Shown here piece after piece: positions 9,509-21,012 of a stretch of DNA of 64,000 bases; the first letter of the stretch is position 1; the number at the start of each line of letters is the position of its first letter. This DNA comes from Ctenosaura bakeri (lineage: Eukaryota; Chordata; Lepidosauria; Squamata; Iguanidae). A program made the translations under genes and the position numbers. Under the pieces are notes generated by a model. That model saw nothing but the letters and a program-made list of their open reading frames with translations, was not told the origin of the DNA and made no database searches. Location of the stretch: contig CAOLHI010000488.1 in NCBI GenBank assembly GCA_948474755.1, forward strand, positions 310,001 through 374,000, in the 5' to 3' direction.

Positions 9509-12500
9509 TTAATCCACTTTCCAAAATTGCCATTCTTCTTTTGACAGGGTAGTATTACTATCTCTTTTCAGAACTTTATCCAAAAATATTTTCCAAATTT
9601 CTTCAAAATCATTCCCTTTAACCAAACCTTTCATAAACCTAATTCTACATGTTAGTTTATCATTAATTACGATTTTCCACATTCGTTATACCATTCCTCT
9701 ATTTGAAATTTTTCATTTGCTTTCCATTTTTTTGCTATTATTAATCTCGCTGCAGTTAACAAATTTGTTATTAATTCTTTCTTTACTTGAGTACACTCAA
9801 CCTTATCATATATAGATAACAATGCAATATTTGGACATACTGGTATATCTGCTCCTATAATCTCTTTTATCTCTTTAAAAACCTTTTGCCAAAACTCCAT
9901 TATCTTATTGCAATTCCACCACATATGCATATATGTACCAATTTCTTGACATCCTCTCCAACATAATCTTGAATATTTCTCATCTATTTGATTTAATTTC
10001 ACTGGAGTCAATACCATTTCCACACTAATTTATAATAATTCTCTTTTATTCTTATTGATAATTTTTTTAAATGACGTTGTTTCCAAATTTTTCTCCATTC
10101 TTGTATATCTATATTTTGTACTATCTCTTCCTCCCATATTTTTCTAAGAAAATCCTCTTGTTCTTTTGCTAATATTTTATATATTTCACTTGTAATACCT
10201 TTTAGTATTTCATTTTCTTGCATATTTTCTCTTTGAATAATAATTTGTTCAAATTTAGTATATTCTTTAAAATCCTTAACATATCTTTTCATACTCTTTG
10301 TCCATTGCTCTAATTGTATATAATTAAACCAGGATATTTTAGTTTCCTGCAATCTCTCTTCATTCTATCTTTATTTATCATTATTTTCATCCATTCTTTT
10401 AATCTATAAATTTTTTGTTTTTTTATTTCTTTCTCTATTATTTCTCTTAAATTTATTGGAAATTTTTCCATCATCACTATCGGAGTTAATATTGATATAT
10501 TCGGTATTAATTTTCTTTTATTTTTTTCCCATATTTCTATTATATTTTTTATAAAAGGATTTTCTATCTTCTCCATTTCTTTAAAAAATTCCCAAAAAAT
10601 ATATTTTCTAATTTTGTCTCAATATTCATATCTTCTATCTCTAACCAATCTAAATCACCCTTTCCTGAAACCCCCTCTATGATATATCTCAATTGATTTG
10701 CATAATAATACCATTTTAAATTTGGAAGTCCCAGGCCACCTTCTTTTTGACTTTTATACCAATATTTCTTGTTAATCCTCGATTTTTTATTTCCATTACA
10801 AAAATTATTTAATATCTTTTGCCACTCCTTTAATTCTTCCTTCTATATTTTTATTTGGGAGCATTCTAAACAAAAAGTTAATTTTAGGTAAAATTTTCAT
10901 TTTTACCACTGCTATTCTACCAAACCACGATAGCTTTATATTTTTGTAGTCCTCTAATTTCCTTTTTGTTTCTAATCTTAATTTCTTGAAATTTTTTTCC
11001 TGTAATTTTGTAAATTTTTTGTAATCTCTATTCCTAAATATTTAATTGATTCTTTTATTTTAAGTAATTCTTTTTCTACTTATAAATTTTTGTACTTCTT
11101 CTTTAGTATAATTAAATAACATTATTTCTGATTTGGCCCAATTTATTTCTAAACCGTCTTCTCCCCAAACTCTATTAAATGTTTATCTATCCTATCTATC
11201 TTTTCAATTGGATCCTTAATTGTCAACAATGTGTCATCTGCAAATAAGCTTATTTTATTTTTTTCCTTAATTTCCCAAATTTCCCTTTCCCAAAATTTTC
11301 ATCATTTCTTATCACATTCGCTAACATTTCTATAACTATTGCAAATAAAACTGGAGATAATGGACATCCTTGTCTCGTTCCTCTTGTTATTTGAATCTGT
11401 TCTGTAAATCCATCATTTACCATCACTACAGATGTATTATGTGAATACAATTGATTTATTAACCATTTAAATCTCTCTCCTAATCCTATTTTATTTAAAA
11501 TTGTTTTTAATGCCGGCCATTCCACACAATCAAAGGCTTTAAATATATCTAGGGCTAAAATTCCAGCTTTTTGTTTATCTCTGTCCATTATATTTATTTT
11601 ATTTATCGTTTTCCCTATTAAATTTGCCATCTGTCTTCCTTGAATAAAACCACATTGATCTTTATGTATATACTTATAAATAAATTTATTTAACCTCTTC
11701 GCCATTATTGCTGTAAAATTTTTTTGCATCTTGATTTATTAAAGATATTGGTCTATAAGAACCTACCCATAGGATCCTTATTTGGTTTTAAAATTAATAT
11801 TATTAGTGACTGCTTCCATGAAAAGGAATTTTTTCACCCCTCAATATACTATTATATAACACTTTTAGTTTAGGAATTAGACCTTTTTTAAATGTTTTAT
11901 AATATTCTGGACCAGCCCATAATCCGGGTGATTTTCCTCCTTTTAAATTATTTATTACTTCTTCTATTTCCTCTTCTGATATCATTTCTTCCATCAATCC
12001 TTTATCTTGTTCTGTTAATCTTACTTTCCAATTTTCATTAATATACTCCTCTATGTTCTCAAAAGATTTATCTTCTGCTAATAAATTCCAAAAAATTCCT
12101 CAAATTTTTTTAAATTTTCCCTTTTTCATCAACCTTTTTCTTTACCAAATTTATCTTTAACTACGCCAATCATATTTCTAGTTTTTTTTGATTGACATTT
12201 AGCCAGCATTTTAGAATTTTTTTTACTATATTCAAAATATTCCCTTTCCAAGTATATTAGATTTTTCTAAATTCGTCCATTTCTATCTTTTTAATTCATC
12301 TCTTTTTTCTTGTAATATTATTAATTTCTGTTTAGTTCTATCTATTATATAATCATTCTCTAGTTCCTTTATTTCTTTTTCTAATTTTAATTTTTTTTTC
12401 CTAATTGTCTCTTTAATTTGCTTGATTCTTTAATGCATAATCCTCTTACCACTGCCTTCATTGTATCCCACAATACATCTTGTGTTACTTCCTTATTGTT

Positions 12501-13322
12501 TATATCCCAAATTTCTTGCCACTCCTTCTCTATTTTATTTACTATCTCCTTATAATTAAATAACTTAATATCCAGTCTCCACCTTTTTGCTTCTCTATAA
12601 TTCCTTTTCATAGTTATATCCAAATTATCAAACATGATCTGTCACTTTTATTGTTTCAATTTCTGTATTTATTAATCTAGGTATCATATTCTTTGAAACA
12701 AAAATATAATCTATTCTTGAGTAATTTTTATGAACTGATAATAATACGTATATTTCTTTTCTTCACCCTTTATTAGCCTCCAAACATCTATCAGTTCATT
12801 TCTACTCACTAATTTATTCAAAATTGTTATATTATTATATCTATCTCTAATTTATGGGTCTGATTTATCTTTCCATCTATCCATCACCATATTAAAATCA
12901 CCTGCGATTATTGTATAGTCTCCTTTCATTTTTTTGATCTTATTAAATATTTCTTCATAAAACTCTTTTTGCTTTTCATTAGGTGCGTAAATATTCATTA
13001 TGCCATATGTTTCTCCATCTATTTCACCTTGTATAATTACATATCTACCTTTTTCATCTAACTCCACACTTGTTACAATGAAATTGCATCTTTTGGAAAT
13101 TATTATTGCAACTCCTCTTGATTTGGATGTACCAAATGCTTCCTCATAAATGGCTACCCAGTTCAATCTAAGCTCATTTTTTTTATCTCTTTTTCCATGT
13201 GTTTCTTGTAAAAAAATTATATCGGCCTTATCTTTTTTTAATATCGATTCTATCCTTTTTCTCTTTATTATTGACCCCAAACCTTTCACATTCAATGTTG
13301 ATATTCTCAATCTATTCTCCAT
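9509..13322 (-). pseudogene. L1 ORF2 (endonuclease-reverse transcriptase), degraded
   Basis: ORF2 of L1 encodes an APE-type endonuclease and an RT that nick target DNA and copy L1 RNA. The endonuclease part (13322-12852) starts MENRLRISTLNVKGLG and keeps LQETH, NIYAPN and GDFNMVMD, then hits a stop. RT pieces: GGKSPG near 11930; the segment at 11729-11250 with ALDIFKAFDCVEW (motif A aspartates) and RGTRQGCPLSPVLF (motif B); motif C FADD is legible at about 11248-11222 in another frame. The C-terminal cysteine motif CWRGC...HMWWNC is at 10023-9667. Intervening frames are disrupted many times. A one-base loss near 9670 moves the natural C-terminus, ending KVD near 9509, out of frame. It is non-functional as it stands. 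Confidence 0.92.
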
Positions 13323-13379
13323 TTTTCATATTTTGAATTTTCTAATCCCACTCCCCATTGGCTCTTTAACGTGATGGTG

Positions 13380-13600
13380 CTCCCCTTCCCCTTCCCTTCC
13401 CCCCTCCCACTCCCCTCCCCCTTCCCGCCCTCCCCTCCCCTCCCCACACAAACATTTCTCCCCCTCTTCCTCCAAAGCGCTTCTGCCTTGGAAACGACCA
13501 GCCATGGTCCTGGGGGGGGGTGAAGGTATGCCAACTCCCGGCATAGAGACCAATACCCTCTCCCGATTTATTTTCTTTCCCATATTTTTTTTCCCTCTCT
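13380..13600. other. L1 inter-ORF C-rich/T-rich segment
   Basis: Between ORF1 and ORF2 the plus strand is strongly pyrimidine-rich (CCCCTTCCCCTTCCC-type runs) with an 8-9 base G run at 13511-13519. Open frames on the minus strand here are low-complexity Gly/Arg/Glu and are not credible genes. Confidence 0.6.
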
Positions 13601-13788
13601 TCCTCCTCCCTTCCCTCTCTCTACCCTCTTGCTTTATATATATATAAATCTATCTCTATGCATTTATAATCTATAAGAATATATTTTACTCAGTAGTCAT
13701 CTACCCTTCTCCTACTCTATGAAGTTCTCTTTCTTCTTCTTCTGTTATATCATATTGTTTCTTCCAGTCCTCCTCAGCCTCTGTCCTT

Positions 13789-14676
13789 TCATTTATCTCC
13801 CAAAGTCTTCTTCTTTGCTCCTCCTGTTGCTCCTCCCGCTGCTCCTTCTTCAGTTGCTCCTCCCACTGCTCCTTCTTCCGCTCCTCCAACCGCACCTTCC
13901 TCTTCCTTTTCCTCTTGCTGGATCAGTTTCAGTTCTCTCAGGAGTTGCAATCCTTGTTCAAGAGAATTTATTCTGTGGTATTTGCCAGCATATTGGAATT
14001 TCAGAAAGATGGGATATCCCCAACTGTATCTTATCCCAACTCTCTGTAGAACTATGATGCAGGGTTTCATTTCCCTTCTCCAATTTATTGTTTCGCGGCA
14101 TAAGTCATTATAAATTTCCACTGTGTTATCTCGATACTTCAATATTCCTGGATTCTTTCTAACAGCTCTCATCAAATCATCTTTCTTGTTGAAATTCGCA
14201 ATTCTCATTATAATATCTCTGGGAATTATTCCTCTTCTTGCAGCTGACACACGATGAATTCTCTCTATGTCATAATCTTCCCATAAAATCTCAGGAACAA
14301 TGCTTTTTAGCCATTTTAAAACTTCCTCTTTCAAGGATTTTTGACTTTGTTGTGGCTGCTCTGCGAATCCACGAATCCTCACATTGTTTCTTCTGTTCTG
14401 GTCTTGGAGCTGGATAATTTGTCTCTCTAACAAAGAAATCCTGCCATCATGTTGTGCTAGTCTGGTCTGCTGATTCCCTTGGGTTTTTTTTATATCATCC
14501 ACTTTAAGGTCCAATGCTTTTAACTCCTGTGAGATTTTTTCCTGCAATTGCCCCATTTCTGCCCTTATATTAGATGTTATTGTAGTAACAAGAGCTTGAT
14601 TAGACTCTGTAATAAGCTTGTGTATAAAAGTTTTTATCTCTTCATTAGCTCCGTTCGCAGCTTTCTTCGCCGCCAT
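13789..14676 (-). CDS. L1 ORF1 protein (RNA-binding chaperone), altered C-terminus
   Basis: L1 ORF1p is a trimeric RNA-binding protein that packages L1 RNA in the cytoplasm. The 295-aa frame starts MAAKKAANGANEEIKTF. Residues about 40-95 form a heptad coiled coil (LQEKISQELKALDLKVDD...LLERQIIQLQDQNRRNN). The RRM follows from NNVRIRGFAE, with IERIHRV and RDIIMRI, then the C-terminal domain with DLCRETINWRREMKP and GIRYSWGYPIFLKF. After KLIQQEEKEEEG the frame turns into a Gly/Ala/Glu repeat and stops. A neighbouring frame (13895-13701) continues as a highly charged tail ending in VGEG, so a single-base frameshift in the A/G-rich tract near 13895-13925 is likely. The start is the first Met, giving the usual lizard L1 ORF1 layout. 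Confidence 0.9.
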   Translation of the reverse strand: MAAKKAANGANEEIKTFIHKLITESNQALVTTITSNIRAEMGQLQEKISQELKALDLKVDDIKKTQGNQQTRLAQHDGRISLLERQIIQLQDQNRRNNVRIRGFAEQPQQSQKSLKEEVLKWLKSIVPEILWEDYDIERIHRVSAARRGIIPRDIIMRIANFNKKDDLMRAVRKNPGILKYRDNTVEIYNDLCRETINWRREMKPCIIVLQRVGIRYSWGYPIFLKFQYAGKYHRINSLEQGLQLLRELKLIQQEEKEEEGAVGGAEEGAVGGATEEGAAGGATGGAKKKTLGDK

Positions 14677-15088
14677 TTTAATGACTTTTTCGTCTCCGTT
14701 AGAGTTTAAGTTTATATTTTCAAAATCTCTAACTAGACGATTATATGTTTTATCTGTTGCTGTAGGTCGCTTCCAAACAGGGTGTTTATAGACCTTTTTT
14801 AGGCGGCATATATCTCAAGGACCACAAAGGGGGAAAAAAAAAACTGTTTTGCTTTCAGTCCGTTTCAACAGTTATTTGCAGTTTAAACAGAGTCTTTTAT
14901 TTTCCCTCCAGTTGGAGAAGAATCGAAACCAATCCACTATCTTATCTTACATTCTTTCCCACATTATTCAATTAATTACTCACATTCTTTCTTTGTTTTG
15001 AAAAAGGCTTCTGAAATTATTTTATAATCATCTGTTCCGGGAGTCGAATATTTAGCCTCTCTCTGCCATCGTAGTTGGCTCCTCCCCC
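14677..15088 (-). promoter_or_regulatory. L1 5' UTR / internal promoter region
   Basis: The minus strand begins GGGGGAGGAGCCAACTACG at the edge of the target duplication and runs about 410 bases to the ORF1 start. In L1 families the 5' UTR carries the internal RNA polymerase II promoter; the G-rich start is typical. No specific factor site is claimed. Confidence 0.6.
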
Positions 15089-15104
15089 CAGGAAAGGTTT
15101 TCCT
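15089..15104. repeat. L1 target-site duplication, copy 2
   Basis: CAGGAAAGGTTTTCCT, an exact match to 9035-9050, directly next to the L1 5' end. Confidence 0.92.
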
Positions 15105-16048
15105 ATGTATACATAGAGGTTTTCATGTGGTTGTGCAGTTATTTCTGATCAAATATAATTTCTCTACATACATATGTAAGGATCCTTTTCATATAACCAG
15201 TCTAACATGAAGTGATCCAGGACATGTCCAGATATGGGCAGAAATGTGTGGTGTGTTTGTGTGTATGTGTGTGCTTAGTTAAGTCTATTCCACTCTTATA
15301 CATTATTATGTACTAGATAACTCACAATCCACAAAGTTCACTCTGAGGAAGACAGTAGTATTTATTCATACAAAACGCAAGTAACACAGCACATTTCTTC
15401 TGGAGTTGCTGAGACTAAAGCATACATGGAGCTTTCAAATTTTAAAGAAAAAAATCCAAAGTTTAGGCATACAAAGCTGTGATTGGAGAGCATCACTCCA
15501 CTTCTTTAAAGTTCCCAGACTCATATTTGGTTCCCATTTCTCATCCTTGGGGCAGGAACATATTTCCTGTCTCGTATCTTAGACACTTGGAGTTCTCAAA
15601 ACACTCTCCTTGGCACTTTTTGTTTTTGCCCACTCTGATCTTCTCTCACTCACCAGATACATTGTAGCAACTGACAATAAAGAAATTAACCAATTGATAC
15701 TTTGTAATAATACAGGCAAGCTCCAAACAGATACCTGGTTGCAAAAATTAATTAGCACTGGATACTTTGTAGGATTACAAGCTTAACTCTATGAAGGGCT
15801 ATAGCATCATGTCTACCTTGACTGTAATAAACTATTTCAATATACCTCCAGCAGAGACAGTGGCTCTGCATCCTGACACACACTCAATGAAAGTGTGGTT
15901 CCTTTGCATGTCCAGCACAAATGTGTAGCAGACTAAGTGGTAGTGAAACTAAAGGTTGCAGAGGGCAGAGTATCAGTAATTTTTCCTTAGAAGGAATGGT
16001 GATGGTGTCTGCAATTCCCTCTCACTCTTCTGTTTTTTTCTTAGTTTG
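15105..16048. other. Unassigned spacer
   Basis: No gene recognised. A stretch around 15300-15480 has a TTTATTCAT-type signal and could be an old LTR remnant, but no boundaries are visible. Confidence 0.4.
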
Positions 16049-16977
16049 TGTTACCCTCTTTACTGGGGGTCCCGTGAGGGACACCAAAGTGCGCTCTCAA
16101 GATATCAAAAAGTGAGGAAATTAGCAAGAGCACAAGTTAGCACTGCAAGAGGCAGGGCAACGGAGTAGAATCTTTTACCCAATGTCTACGGGGTCAGGCC
16201 AAGACAAGGAGCAAACAGGATTGGAATAATAAATGTGATCTTTATTAAAATACAATCAAACAGTGTATGCAGCACACTCACACAGATAACTATGGAAAAT
16301 AAAGGTGGGAGTGAGACAGAGGGATTTTTGAGAGGGATTGTTGATTCGGTTGATACTACACCTGTCCTGAAGCCCGGTTAGATCACTGAGAAAGTTCGAA
16401 CGTGTGTAGTCTCAGTACGTGAGACTGAGGGGAAGGCTCGCCAAGCACAGCGGCAGCAAGGCTGGATGGAAATCGGGACTGGTCCAAGCAATCCGAGTGA
16501 TCCGAGGAAGGTCTTGGAATCAGGGGTTTTTATAGGGAAAAATGTGGCTACAGGCTATTCCGTACTTGGGGAAAACAATGAGTTTCGGGTTGGAGACAAA
16601 GCCTCCGAAAGGTCAGAATTTAGCATGATTGAGTTAGTTTCAAATTGACAAAGAAGCAGACAGTATGCAAACGCAGACTGCTCAACAGATGAGGATTCTC
16701 ATAAGGAAGCCTCCTGCTCGGGGCAGGGAGTTCTTTGTAAGTAGCATGCAAACTTAATAGCGTGCTTGCCAGGAGGTCTCCTAAAGCAGTGATCTGGCTA
16801 TTTCTGGCCTGCCTGGGTGGGAAATGGAATGTCCAGGGATTAGTGGCCGTGCCTAGTTTCGTGCTTGTCCGGGGGCCTCACAAACATGTGGAAAGGGATG
16901 GTAGAGGAGAGCCAAATTATTGATATCAAAGTGATATCTAATGTCACCCCAAATGTGGCTTAGGAACTGCAGTAACA
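16049..16977 (-). mobile_element. Solo LTR, family B, TSD TTTG
   Basis: 929 bases, TGTTACCC...GCAGTAACA, flanked by TTTG at 16045-16048 and 16978-16981. On the minus strand a TATA box (CTATAAAAAC, about 16530) and an AATAAA signal (within 16238-16250) give the sense strand. It aligns with 22684-23556 and 58147-59063. A 4-bp duplication with TG/CA ends is usual for LTR elements; no internal coding region is adjacent. Confidence 0.88.
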
Positions 16978-18670
16978 TTTGGCTCAGATCCTCATAGTAC
17001 CTATAGTGATAGCCCTTCTCAATAGTAATACATCATTTATGAGCTATTCTTTTTGTAGTCCAAAGTTTCCTTCAGTCAATTGCTTTTAAAAGTGCAAATA
17101 AGAGCCAATAACTTTGCAAAACATTTGCTACTGATAGAAATATAAGCTGCTATTGCTGGTTTGTTGATATGAAATAATACAGCCGTCTGCATTTCTGGAT
17201 TCTCCTTTTGTCCTAACAAACCAGAAAGGCAGCAGTTTAAAAGCATGGCATGAGAAGGTGGAGGCAGGATTATCATATTAAATATTTAATGTGTGCTTGG
17301 AATCTAAAGTCTGTAAAGCACAATCTTAAATCCCTCTATAAGTCTCTGAATGCAGAGTCTAAAATTACCTAACTACACCATTGCCTCAGTGACCTCCCAT
17401 AAGACAAACACATGAACCTCTCTGTACAGTGTTTTCATTGACAAAGGTCAGGAAGATTCTGTTTCAAAGGCATTTTGACAGTTTTATTGCTTCTATGGCT
17501 ATCCTATTTGGTTTGGACTTCTGCTGTGATTTTTTTTTCTCCTTTCCTAATATGTTTATGTAGTTGAAAATATATTGTGCATTACCTTAGAAAATATTTT
17601 TGAAAAGGGATACAGTTTAAGGTATTAATGTACATCTAACCCATAAAAAAAATCCTTAATGTGCAATTAACAATTCCAATACAGAAAGGAGGAAAAACAC
17701 TCTTTTCTGGTTGTATTTAGACTTCACAATATATGCTTTATCAGAAGAAGAATAGACATAGGATTCCACCAGGGTCATATATTCCTTCCTTTGTTAAGCT
17801 TTAGAAAGGTGATCAGAAGACTACTGGAAACTTTTATTTCCATTTCTTAGAGTTGCATCCAAACTCTGAACTGCCTTTAATCTTAACTATGGTTTATTGA
17901 ACCATACCAGCTTTATAAGCCAAGCCTTGGGGGAGGGAATGCTGGGTTTATTTCTATCATGATAATTCATAGTTGATTATAACATATGAGTCTAGTCACC
18001 ATCTTCAAATGCTGGATTCAAACCATGATTAGTTTCCCCAGAGGTGTCGAGCAAAACATTATTAACCTTCATTTATGCTTTATTTGTAAATGTCAGTTAA
18101 TAGGCATGTACTGAACAATGATTAAGGACCATGAAAGAATTAAAATGAAAGACTGGGGAACAAGGAGAATGAAGATTACCAAATTTAAAACAAAAATTTA
18201 ATATCCTGAATGAAGCCTCAAATTCTTTGTATATTGCTGTATAGTTTCTGTATTTCTTTTGACCCATCCTCAACAAAATTGTAAAGTATAACCCTGAACA
18301 AGTAGAAAAATGAAGTGCTTTCATGTGGTTAGTTTAAAACCTCTCCTCTGGTGCCCACATGTCTGACACATCTGCTTTCCTGATTAAAACTGGGCCAACA
18401 TCTTACAAGGAAAAAGAAGAACAAAACATCCAGGAAGATAAATTTCTCTTTTAAAAAATACATCCCTGATGGTAAGAATTTTGGGCTTTGATGTTGCATT
18501 AAGACAGGGATTGAAAATGTATGCTCACATGCATATATTTTTGTTACGACTATTTATTTATTTTTGCCGGAAAGCTCAGGCAATCTGTTTTCTCTTCTGA
18601 GTTCATTTGCATTGGGTTTTAGTAGTGGACTTCTCTCATATGAACAAACAACAATAACAAATACTGACAG
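16978..18670. other. Unassigned spacer
   Basis: No gene, RNA gene or clear repeat family recognised over about 1.7 kb; AT-rich single-copy-looking DNA. Confidence 0.45.
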
Positions 18671-18726
18671 GTAATAATAATAATAATAATTAATAATAAT
18701 AATAATAAGTAGTAGTAGTAGTAGTA
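18671..18726. repeat. (TAA)n / (TAG)n microsatellite
   Basis: TAA trinucleotides give way to TAG trinucleotides. The preceding TATTTATTTATTTTTG at about 18550 resembles an L2-type LINE 3' end on the minus strand, but this is uncertain. Confidence 0.85.
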
Positions 18727-18954
18727 AGCTTTTCTGTATTGAACACAATCTGTGATTATGTGCCTCAGTCTCAGCTTCTGAACACATTCATGTGTCTAAT
18801 AGCTAAGAAAGAAAGGAAACAAGAGAAATGGGAATGGACTAATGGAGGTATAAAAAGGATCTTGGAGTGATAAACTCAGGGAAAAAATTTGACGTAAGTA
18901 AAGTAATATGTATTCTTATCTTAAAGAAAAAACAACTCTCCTACGCTCTAATAA

Positions 18955-19155
18955 GGCTATTTCCATGCTACACTGTTATAGCGCTACTGTCCCACTTTCA
19001 CCATCTTATGGAATCCTGGGGTTTGTTGTTTAGGGAGGGGCATTTAGGATTCTTAGCCAGAGAGTTCTTTGGCCTCAGGAAACTACAAACCCTAGAATTC
19101 CACAGGGTGTTGAAAGTAGAATAATAGCACTATAACAGTGTAGTGCAGAAATGGC
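18955..19155. mobile_element. Short palindromic MITE (family S)
   Basis: Foldback with GGCTATTTCCATGCTACACTG on the left and CAGTGTAGTGCAGAAATGGC on the right. It is flanked by ATAA (18951-18954) and CTAA (19156-19159), a one-mismatch duplication. The arms hold TTATGGAATCCTGGGGTTTG and its inverse. Confidence 0.82.
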
Positions 19156-19390
19156 CTAAGACTGTGATGATAAGGGAAGCCTGTAAGTCCACCTGAAACA
19201 AGTAAAGTAAAGCACAAGATAAGATTTATAGCAGAGGTGGGCAAGGTACAGCCTTCCTGTGGTCCCCTACCCATTCTGAGAACCTCACATTTCTAATCCT
19301 TTCACTCCAGTGACTATTAAAAGGTTGGAGAGTCTCTCTTAACAGCACCACTACTTTAGTGGCACCAGTCACAGCAACAACAGCCATTTT

Positions 19391-19610
19391 TGTTGTGCGT
19401 CTTCAAGTTGTTTCTGACTTATGGTGACAGTAAGGCGAGCCTATCAATGGGTTTTCTTGGCAACACTTGATCTGAGTGGGTTTGCCATTGCCTTCCTCTG
19501 AGACTGAAAAACCATGACTTGCTCAAGACTTGCCCCATGGGCTTCCGTGGCTGAGTCGGAATCTCCCAGGCTCCTCCAGCACTCAAACTGCTACACCATA
19601 GTGGTTCTCA
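19391..19610 (-). mobile_element. tRNA-derived MIR-like SINE
   Basis: The plus strand shows the tail first (GTCTTCAAGTTGTTTCTGAC, then TTTTCTTGGCAA), the CORE-like middle and the tRNA-related head last, so the element lies on the minus strand. On the sense strand the head has a degenerate box B and the GACTTGCTCAAG-type block shared with MIR/CORE SINEs. Transcribed by RNA polymerase III in active relatives. Confidence 0.8.
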
Positions 19611-20769
19611 GCAACAGCCACAGGGAATCTTTCTTCCAAATAGGAGGTGGTAATCTCTAGTAGCCAGTGGATGGCACTGTTCTCCAAAACCCACTAGAAT
19701 TTAACCCCAGCCCCATAGAAGGTTTTTTGGTAAGGGTGTTAGGAATAAAGTTCTTAGCGGGCTCAAAAGGGTAACATCCCACTCACAACCTCCACAATCT
19801 TGCATCAGAACATAACTGGATTAAATCCAGAGCTAAACTTGTGTACAACCAATCTACATGCAGCATTGGGTTCTTATTCCATTTTGTTAGTTTAGCATTC
19901 AGAATTGGAGTATTATGGAGAACAGGAAGCACATACACATATGCTTCCTGTGTCTGTACTTTATTTTGATCATTTTGATGATTAGTTTATTTTGATCATT
20001 TATATTCTGTTTTCTCCATCAAAGAGAAGTCCAAACTATTACAGTCAACAAATCCATATTGATAACTATTAAAATCCTCCTACAGAATATGCAATATGCA
20101 AACCATATGCGAACATGTGAAAGTGAAAGCAAAAAGACCTTACTCTTCCTGTTTTTCCACATTTCTTTTATGTCCATGCACTATCATTCTGATGCCTCCA
20201 GGAAGCACACTCTCTTTAAAAAACTAGTAAGCATAACATTGTTCTCATATTTCAATACATTTTCCCCTCTCTCCTAAACTTGTGTACAACCAATCTACAA
20301 AACTTTAGATCTTCCAGATATGGTCAAACTACATCATCCATCATCCTGAACCACTGGGTGTTCTTTGAAGGGCTTCTATCCCTGGCAGTCCAAGAACATG
20401 TGGAGAGCCAAATGATTTTCATCCCTGAATTAAAGCCATCATACCATTTTAATTGTTGGCCTGTGGAAACTGGTAACACATGATGAAATTAATTCATCAT
20501 CACTATTAGAGCTTGGGCTCTGATATGGGTGTTGAAGTGACAACAATATACAGTACAAAAGGCAATGGCTCAAAGCATTCAGACGAATAAGCAAAAACCA
20601 CTATGCTTTTACTTTAGATAAGCAGGTAAGTAAGGAGTTACTGTAACCATGGTAGTAATTGATTACTTGGGATAGATTTATAACTGTGTATAGCCACTTG
20701 TTTAAATAACTTCCAGAGTTCTGCAGTATCTACTGAGGGTGAAAATGATTTATAATCTAATGATTGTCG
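19611..20769. other. Unassigned spacer
   Basis: No supported gene. TTGTGTACAACCAATCTACA occurs at about 19842-19861 and again at about 20279-20298, an unexplained 20-bp direct repeat about 440 bases apart. Confidence 0.45.
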
Positions 20770-20860
20770 GGAGTGCTTTGATGTGGGTTCCTGCATGGCA
20801 GGGGATTGGACTGGATGGCCCCTGTGGTCTCTACCAACTCTATGATTCTATGATCCTATG
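20770..20860 (+). mobile_element. LINE/CR1 3' end fragment
   Basis: GGATTGGACTGGATGGCCC...CTCTACCAACTCTATGATTC followed by TATGATCCTATG is the recognised CR1-type 3' end with its short terminal ATTCTATG repeats. Only about 90 bases are present. Confidence 0.7.
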
Positions 20861-20875
20861 AGCTGGTTATACTGT

Positions 20876-21008
20876 GGCCATTTCCACACTACACTCTTAT
20901 AGCACAATTATAGCACGGCTGGCTCCTCCCTAAACTGCAAAGCCCAGGATTCCATAGGATGTTGAAAGTGGAATAATGGCGCTATAAGAGTGCAGTGCGG
21001 AAATGGCC
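20876..21008. mobile_element. Short palindromic MITE (family S), TSD CTGT
   Basis: GGCCATTTCCACACTACACTC at the left, GAGTGCAGTGCGGAAATGGCC at the right; CTGT flanks it at 20872-20875 and 21009-21012. The left arm is shortened by an internal deletion. Both arms carry the variant CTCTTATAG instead of the usual CTGTTATAG. Confidence 0.85.
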
Positions 21009-21012
21009 CTGT

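Larger units (their letters stand above)
9051..15088 (-). mobile_element. Full-length L1 LINE retrotransposon, inactivated
   Basis: About 6.0 kb, bounded by a perfect 16-bp duplication. On the minus strand it runs 5' UTR (15088-14677), ORF1 (14676 onward), ORF2 (13322 to about 9509), an AT-rich 3' UTR and an A-rich tail seen as poly-T at 9051-9081. ORF1 is open for 295 codons; ORF2 retains endonuclease, RT and cysteine-motif blocks but is broken by stops and frameshifts, so it cannot now retrotranspose itself. The intact duplication and complete 5' end show target-primed insertion of a full-length copy. ORF1 remaining open suggests moderate age. Confidence 0.95.

Noticed and set aside
13307..13583. 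Minus-strand frames between L1 ORF1 and ORF2
   Set aside because: Low-complexity Gly/Arg/Glu peptides from a C-rich inter-ORF tract.
15305..15850. Possible further LTR on the minus strand
   Set aside because: A TTTATTCAT signal and similar spacing were seen, but no TG/CA ends, duplication or second copy.
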